From Ichthyophonus hoferi (Eukaryota > Opisthokonta > Ichthyosporea > Ichthyophonida > Ichthyophonidae): a stretch of DNA of 13,392 nt. The stretch is from contig NAOQ01000213.1 in the NCBI GenBank assembly GCA_002751075.1, positions 25,620 to 39,011 of the forward strand, given 5' to 3'. This document shows, piece after piece, positions 9,000-13,392 of the stretch. Under the pieces are notes generated by a model, which was given only the letters and a program-made list of their open reading frames with translations, made no database searches and was not told the origin of the DNA. A program made the position numbers and the translations under genes. Numbering within the stretch: the stretch's first letter is position 1; every line of letters begins with the position of its first letter.

Positions 9000-11235
9000 A
9001 TGACGTCTGAAGATGAATCCATGGAAGGAGGACCTGGGCAGGTAATACAGTATAAAACACGGAAACATGCCCATTCCTCTCCTGTTATTGTTAGTTTATG
9101 GGCCATGATGTATAACTTCATCCTTGTTTTGTAATATTATTTGTATATTGCACTCTCATTTGATATACATTCTGAGATATTATTTCACTGTATGTATTTA
9201 TTGAAGTATATAGGGTTTAGAAGTCTATGAGAAAGGGAGACAGGCAGTGTCCTATAGACCGCTATTATCCATGTTACTATTAGGGTATGTGGTACATATA
9301 TGGACTCTCCCATATTCCGTCTCCACTATTGATTGATCATGTCCCTTTCACCCCTTTTCTAATCAACCAATAGAATAGCGAGTTGCGAGTGATGGACCCC
9401 CAGGGCCGTTATGTGGCTGAATGCTATCCAGACGAGAATGTATTGGTGTTGTTAAAGAAGGAGGATGGGTGTAAGCCAATAGTTCTTGATGATGTTGAGG
9501 AATCTGACCTGTCAGAGATACTATTCTGTCAGGAAACACCGGGGGATAGTGTAAAGATACGAATGGAGGTATGTTTTGATTTAGATAGGTGTGTAGGGAT
9601 GTGCTATTTTTGATAGGTTGGTGTAGCATTACATTATACTTTATACACTAATATAAAGTATTATATTATAGCATAATAGAATATGTTTTAGTATAATATA
9701 ATATACTATAATATAATGCAATATATATGATTATTATGTAGGTAGGTAGGTAGGTAGATGTATATATACCTCTAGGTGTTGATAAAGATCGTGACGCTAT
9801 ATTAGTAGTAGGGTTGATTTGGGCTAAGTAGGTTGAAAAATTACAATGCGCCTACTGGAGTTATCATATTGATTATTATTATTATACATCACGTAGTATT
9901 ATTATACTATTGTATAGTATTATGATATTATTATATAATATTATTATATTATTATATAGTATTATTATATTATTATATCGTATTATTATATAGCATTATT
10001 ATACAGCATATGCTATTATTATATTATTGCTTCATTATTATTTACATCCCTCTCTTCTTCCACGGTAGTACCTATCAGATGCGTTTAAAGTCACGTGGTG
10101 CCCATCCATTTACGGCCTGGTATTGACTGTGGCAACTCCCTATTACGTCACTATATGGTCTATTGATGGTAAGTGGTGTAGTAATTAATCATCTAGCATT
10201 CTATAGTACCATAGCATATTATATAATGTCATGTTATACATGCATGCATATATGCATATTTAATACATATACTGCTCTATAGACAGGGATCTATTTGTAG
10301 CCCATCTACGTCATATTATGCGCACGTCATCGGGGGAGTATAGTGACGTCACATTTGCACCCAGATCCGTTGGATTAAAGTTGGTAAGTATAATATTTAA
10401 TACTTGTATGTAATTGGTGGGCCCAGCTTTAGTTATACACGGGGTAGTGGAACTGTATCTAGAAACAACAAACATAATTGAAATATATATAAATATATAT
10501 ATTGTATATATTTTCATGAATTCGTGTTTACTATCACATTATATTATACTGCTATACTATTATACTATTATACTATTATACTGTTATACCATTATATTAT
10601 TATTTTATTATTTTATTCTCCTATACTTGGGTCATGTGGCGTATATATAACACATGCCTAATAAGGCTATTTTCTTACTTACATAGCCTGTTTGTATTGA
10701 TTGGTAGTTCAGAACAGTTACCTTGCCATGTTTTCTTTTATTGGTTATTATTTGCATGCTATGTGATAGTACATAAAGTTGGTCTCGTGCTAGCAGGATT
10801 ATTTACATTGTGTTTGGCCACTTACTAGTATACTATCATATGTATTATCTTATATGCTATTATACATACTATTATACATACTATTATATACATACATACA
10901 TATTATTATACTAACATATATAAATACTATGCTATATAAATGCACTAGGCCGTGGCTTCCACAGAAGATCCCATTTACATCTATACTCCAGCCTCGTCCG
11001 TTGACCCGTATCACTGGACCCTCTCTGTAATATCTCGCTCTTTCCCGCTCTCTTTCTCTCTTTCCATATTATTATTATGATTATTTCCTGCTCATTATAT
11101 TATCTTACGACATTTTCAATTCTCTTTTAGTACTACACACTGATTCAGCTTGGCCAGAATAGCCCCTATTAGCCTGTCTTTATACATTAATATTATTATG
11201 ATTATTATTACTATTAGTATTATCACTATTATCAC

Positions 11236-11293
<58 letters not shown>

Positions 11294-11366
11294 GCTATTA
11301 TTATTATTGTTACTATTATTGTTATCATTATTATTATTATTGCTATTATTATTATTGTTACTATTA

Positions 11367-11440
<74 letters not shown>

Positions 11441-13029
11441 TATATATTAAAAGGAGAGGTGGTAATAACGTAACAGCTGCGTAACTGCCACATGTTAAAA
11501 CGTACGCGTAAAGGTTGATTGCACTTATATTCTTGTCTTATGAGAACGTTTGTTGGTTGTTAGTGTATGGGAAATAATGGGCCAATGAAGTCACTAGATA
11601 GAGTGAGATACTAGTATGTATATAATATAATAGTTGCCATAAATAGATAATAAATTATTATTAAGATTGTATGCATACCTAAATAGGCAATACAGTATTA
11701 TGAATAGGCGTATATCTATGTATTCTGACTAATCATGTGCTATGATAAATATACAGGACGAGATCTCCTTGAATGACGCAGAACCCTATCGCATATCATG
11801 GGGTTTGATTGGTTCTCACTCTCTCTTGGCTGTTGGATTAGCCAGTAAGATGCTGACAAATGGCGCGCCTATAGCCGTACCATTTCAGGTGTGATGTTAT
11901 ACGATGTTATATTGTATTAGACTATACTATATGTAGTGTATAATGCATGTATGCATAGTATATATATGTCTGTGTGCAGTAACAATAATATTAGCAACTT
12001 AATAATATTAGTAGGTAGTATGATGAAGAATTAGAATAATAATAAGCATATAATGCAACATACCAATTAAAACTACGCCTTTGTATATGATATTTACAGG
12101 GGGGTGTAGTTTACTATTCTCATCATTGTATCCTTTCTCTCTCTCCCTCCTATTCCTTTCAACAGCTCTATAGATATAGTGTCCCTTATGGCCAATGGCA
12201 ACAGCTCTCACTACCCCAATTGGGATTCCACATGGGTACCCTGAAAACCATGGTTGATTGGTCAAAGGTCATGTGTTGCTTTGGTCACTCTTGTCTGAGG
12301 TAGGTATGTCTATGAGATTAGGGTTATTTAAGGGTTAAACTATAGAGATATATACATGTACAATTATGACTTAATAAATAATTAAATCTATAAATATAGA
12401 CCAGTCAGATATGGGTGGCTGTAATTCTGCCAATAGTAATATCATACACTTGCAAATAAACAGTAAAACTGTGGGGGAATGTATGTCCACTATATATATA
12501 CATACATACTAGCCTTAATACATACATAACATAAGATCTTGATACACACATACATGCTGTGTTCTATTTTATATTTTGTTGTTAATTTTATGTGATAGGA
12601 TGTGTCAGTTATTGTAATAGTCTGTATTTGATAATACTATATTTAACTACATATAAGTAAATATTTTTTATATAAAAAACTAACACCTACATACGATTGG
12701 ATAAAAAATAGGTTTTCACCGTCTCAAGAGCCTTGATTCTCTAATTTTTAGAATTAAAGATCAAACACCAGTAATATTTATTATATAAAAATATCAAAAT
12801 ACAATTCAATCCTTTATGCATTTTCCAAAGTACATACATAATTTTTTTTTTTATATTATATTATATTATATTATATTATATTATATTATATTATATATTA
12901 TACTGTATCTGTAGATATCTAACCGCCCATATTCTCCAGAGGGTGTGGTATGCTAGCCCTGCTAGGTACATCGACTGATAACATTGTGACCAACCCTAAA
13001 CCTACCATATATGAAATTACAACCGAATG
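9000..13029 (+). CDS. SEH1: Seh1-like WD40 nucleoporin / GATOR2 subunit (eight exons, 3' end unresolved)
   Basis: Seh1 is a beta-propeller of the Nup107-160 nuclear pore scaffold and of GATOR2, which relays amino-acid status to TORC1. The exons are 9000-9041, 9374-9568, 10069-10168, 10283-10383, 10949-11026, 11757-11888, 12166-12299 and 12940-13029. All introns are GT-AG and the phases (0,0,1,0,0,0,2) fit throughout, giving 290 residues. Against animal Seh1 by memory, the blades line up as follows: blade 1, VMDPQGRYVAEC (about residues 20-31); blade 2, FKVTWCPSIYGLVLTVA (about 86-102); blade 3, SDVTFAPRSVGLKLAVAS (about 133-150); blade 4, DEISL...YRISWG (about 173-190); blade 5, GMLALLGTSTDNI (from about residue 263). 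The DVxFAPxxxGLxLA match is the strongest link to Seh1 rather than Sec13. The ATG has A at -3. Oddities are a longer acidic link after blade 1 (EESDLSEI), a weak GTGTGA donor after exon 6, and no visible sixth blade. Human Seh1 has about 360 residues. It is clearly divergent, and another Sec13/Seh1-family member is the main alternative. Confidence 0.8.
9731..9760. repeat. (GTAG)n short tandem repeat in intron 2
   Basis: Five or so GTAG/GGTA units lie in intron 2 of the Seh1-like gene. They are flanked by alternating A/T sequence and resemble repeated splice donors, but no coding sequence precedes them. Confidence 0.75.
9870..10036. repeat. Imperfect (TATTA/ATT)n tract in intron 2
   Basis: The second half of intron 2 is an imperfect array of TATTATTATA-like units, broken by TAGTATTA, TCGTATTA and TAGCATTA variants. 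It ends about 30 bases before the pyrimidine stretch and TAG acceptor of exon 3 (10069). Confidence 0.85.
10541..10625. repeat. (TATACTAT)n and TATTATTTTA tract in intron 4
   Basis: Several TATACTAT units are followed by TATTATTTTATT units inside intron 4 of the Seh1-like gene. A second, weaker set of ATTATACAT units lies near 10857-10915, just before the exon 5 acceptor. The rest of intron 4 shows nothing recognisable. Confidence 0.85.
11186..11447. repeat. Long (ATT)n array with a 48-base higher-order duplication, intron 5
   Basis: A trinucleotide array of about 260 bases fills the middle of the 730-base intron 5. A pure ATT core spans about 11236-11292. Next come two copies of a 48-base unit starting GCTATTATTATTATTGTTAC, at 11294-11341 and 11342-11389, followed by more ATT. 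Long isoleucine-rich open frames on both strands here are repeat artefacts. Confidence 0.95.
12842..12896. repeat. T-run plus (TATTA)n in intron 7
   Basis: Eleven or so T residues are followed by about eight TATTA units. The tract sits about 45 bases before the exon 8 acceptor (CTCCAG at 12934-12939). The earlier part of intron 7 (12300-12840) is AT-rich and holds no recognisable gene. Confidence 0.9.
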
Positions 13030-13082
13030 GTAAGAATGTGTGGTATATGTATATGAATATGTATGTGTGCATATGTGTGTAG

Positions 13083-13098
13083 GAGGCAATACCCCTGA
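13083..13098 (+). CDS. Possible short terminal exon of the Seh1-like gene
   Basis: After the exon 8 donor (GTAAGA at 13030), a T/G-rich stretch ends in TGTGTAG at 13076-13082. Joining there completes the split TGG codon, adds four residues (RQYP) and reaches TGA at 13096-13098. The intron would be only 53 bases. The product would have 295 residues and lack the sixth propeller blade. The alternative is that this is ordinary intron and the true last exons lie beyond 13392. Confidence 0.25.
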
Positions 13099-13218
13099 AT
13101 GGTATTATATAGTTTATGATATTTTATTATGTCATGCAATCTCATAATTGGTCTACATTGTTTATTGGCTATATATTTTATGATGAAGGAGAACGGGTTG
13201 GAGTTGGTAAATTATCAA

Positions 13219-13297
13219 AATAAAATGATTGGAGAAAGATCTTGTGGAATTGATAGTTGATAGGTTAGTGTGGTTATTGTAGTGTCATGTGATTGGA
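13219..13297 (+). terminator. Candidate poly(A) signal with GT-rich downstream element
   Basis: AATAAA at 13219-13224 is followed 30-70 bases later by a clearly G/T-rich stretch (13255-13297, with GGTTAGTGTGGTTATTGTAG inside it). That is the usual arrangement of a cleavage and polyadenylation site. AATAAA alone is common in AT-rich DNA; the GT-rich stretch is what makes it notable. Confidence 0.4.
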
Positions 13298-13358
13298 AGG
13301 AATGCCTCATAGATGTTTATTTATAGTGAAAATTGTATATTTCTTAATAATTTATACA

Positions 13359-13360
<2 letters not shown>

Positions 13361-13392
<32 letters not shown>
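13361..13392. repeat. (ATT)n microsatellite at the right edge
   Basis: At least ten ATT units run into the end of the window and probably beyond it. Confidence 0.95.

Noticed and set aside
8820-9074. 84-codon minus-strand frame with repeated YYTIL units
   Set aside because: It is the reverse reading of the TATAG/TATAA microsatellite and of Seh1 exon 1.
9363-9629. 88-codon minus-strand frame
   Set aside because: It is antisense to Seh1 exon 2, whose plus-strand reading matches a WD40 blade and has fitting splice sites.
10333-10340. Perfect TGACGTCA (CRE-like) site
   Set aside because: It lies inside Seh1 exon 4 and encodes part of the conserved SDVT turn, so coding constraint explains it.
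11116-11473. Long isoleucine-rich open frames on both strands
   Set aside because: They are translations of the (ATT)n microsatellite in intron 5 and have no coding character.
12008-12265. 85-codon minus-strand frame
   Set aside because: It overlaps Seh1 exon 7 in antisense; the plus-strand exon has correct phases and splice sites.
13180-13257. Short plus-strand frame starting with two ATGs (25 codons)
   Set aside because: It spans the candidate AATAAA signal, has no conserved motif and is short enough to be chance.

Overview
The window looks like nuclear DNA of an intron-rich eukaryote with a very AT-rich genome (roughly 30% GC by eye). It is most likely an invertebrate animal or an early-branching relative. 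The reasons are the multi-exon host gene with GT-AG introns of about 110-730 bases, the abundant A/T microsatellites, and a decayed Ty1/copia-type element. The exact lineage cannot be read from the sequence.

Layout. Positions 1-2458 are AT-rich intergenic DNA with simple repeats, one diverged local duplication and small hairpins. Positions 2459-2741 (minus) stand out by composition and hold two short overlapping reading frames that look coding but are not recognised; a 46-base intron would fit between them. Positions 2742-4190 are again intergenic, with a cluster of hairpins at 3357-3435. Positions 4195-4868 (plus) carry a decayed, coding-like relic of unknown family. Positions about 4860-8000 (minus) are an old, broken copia-type retrotransposon pol region without recognisable LTRs. 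Positions 8000-8999 are the upstream region of the only clear host gene and contain several candidate regulatory motifs.

The main gene runs on the plus strand from 9000 to at least 13029. Eight exons, all joined by GT-AG introns in compatible phases, encode 290 residues of a WD40 beta-propeller that best matches Seh1. Seh1 is shared by the Nup107-160 nuclear pore subcomplex and the GATOR2 nutrient-signalling complex. Five of the usual six blades are visible. Either the last blade lies beyond the window, or the transcript ends early: an acceptor, an in-frame stop, an AATAAA and a GT-rich tract follow in order at 13083-13297. The introns are loaded with T-rich (ATT)n, (TATTA)n and related repeats.

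I see no bacterial-type system, CRISPR array, rRNA or tRNA here. The items most worth a second look are the possible short Seh1, the unrecognised minus-strand small gene at 2459-2741, the hairpin cluster at 3357-3435, and the perfect AGGTCA direct repeat upstream of Seh1.
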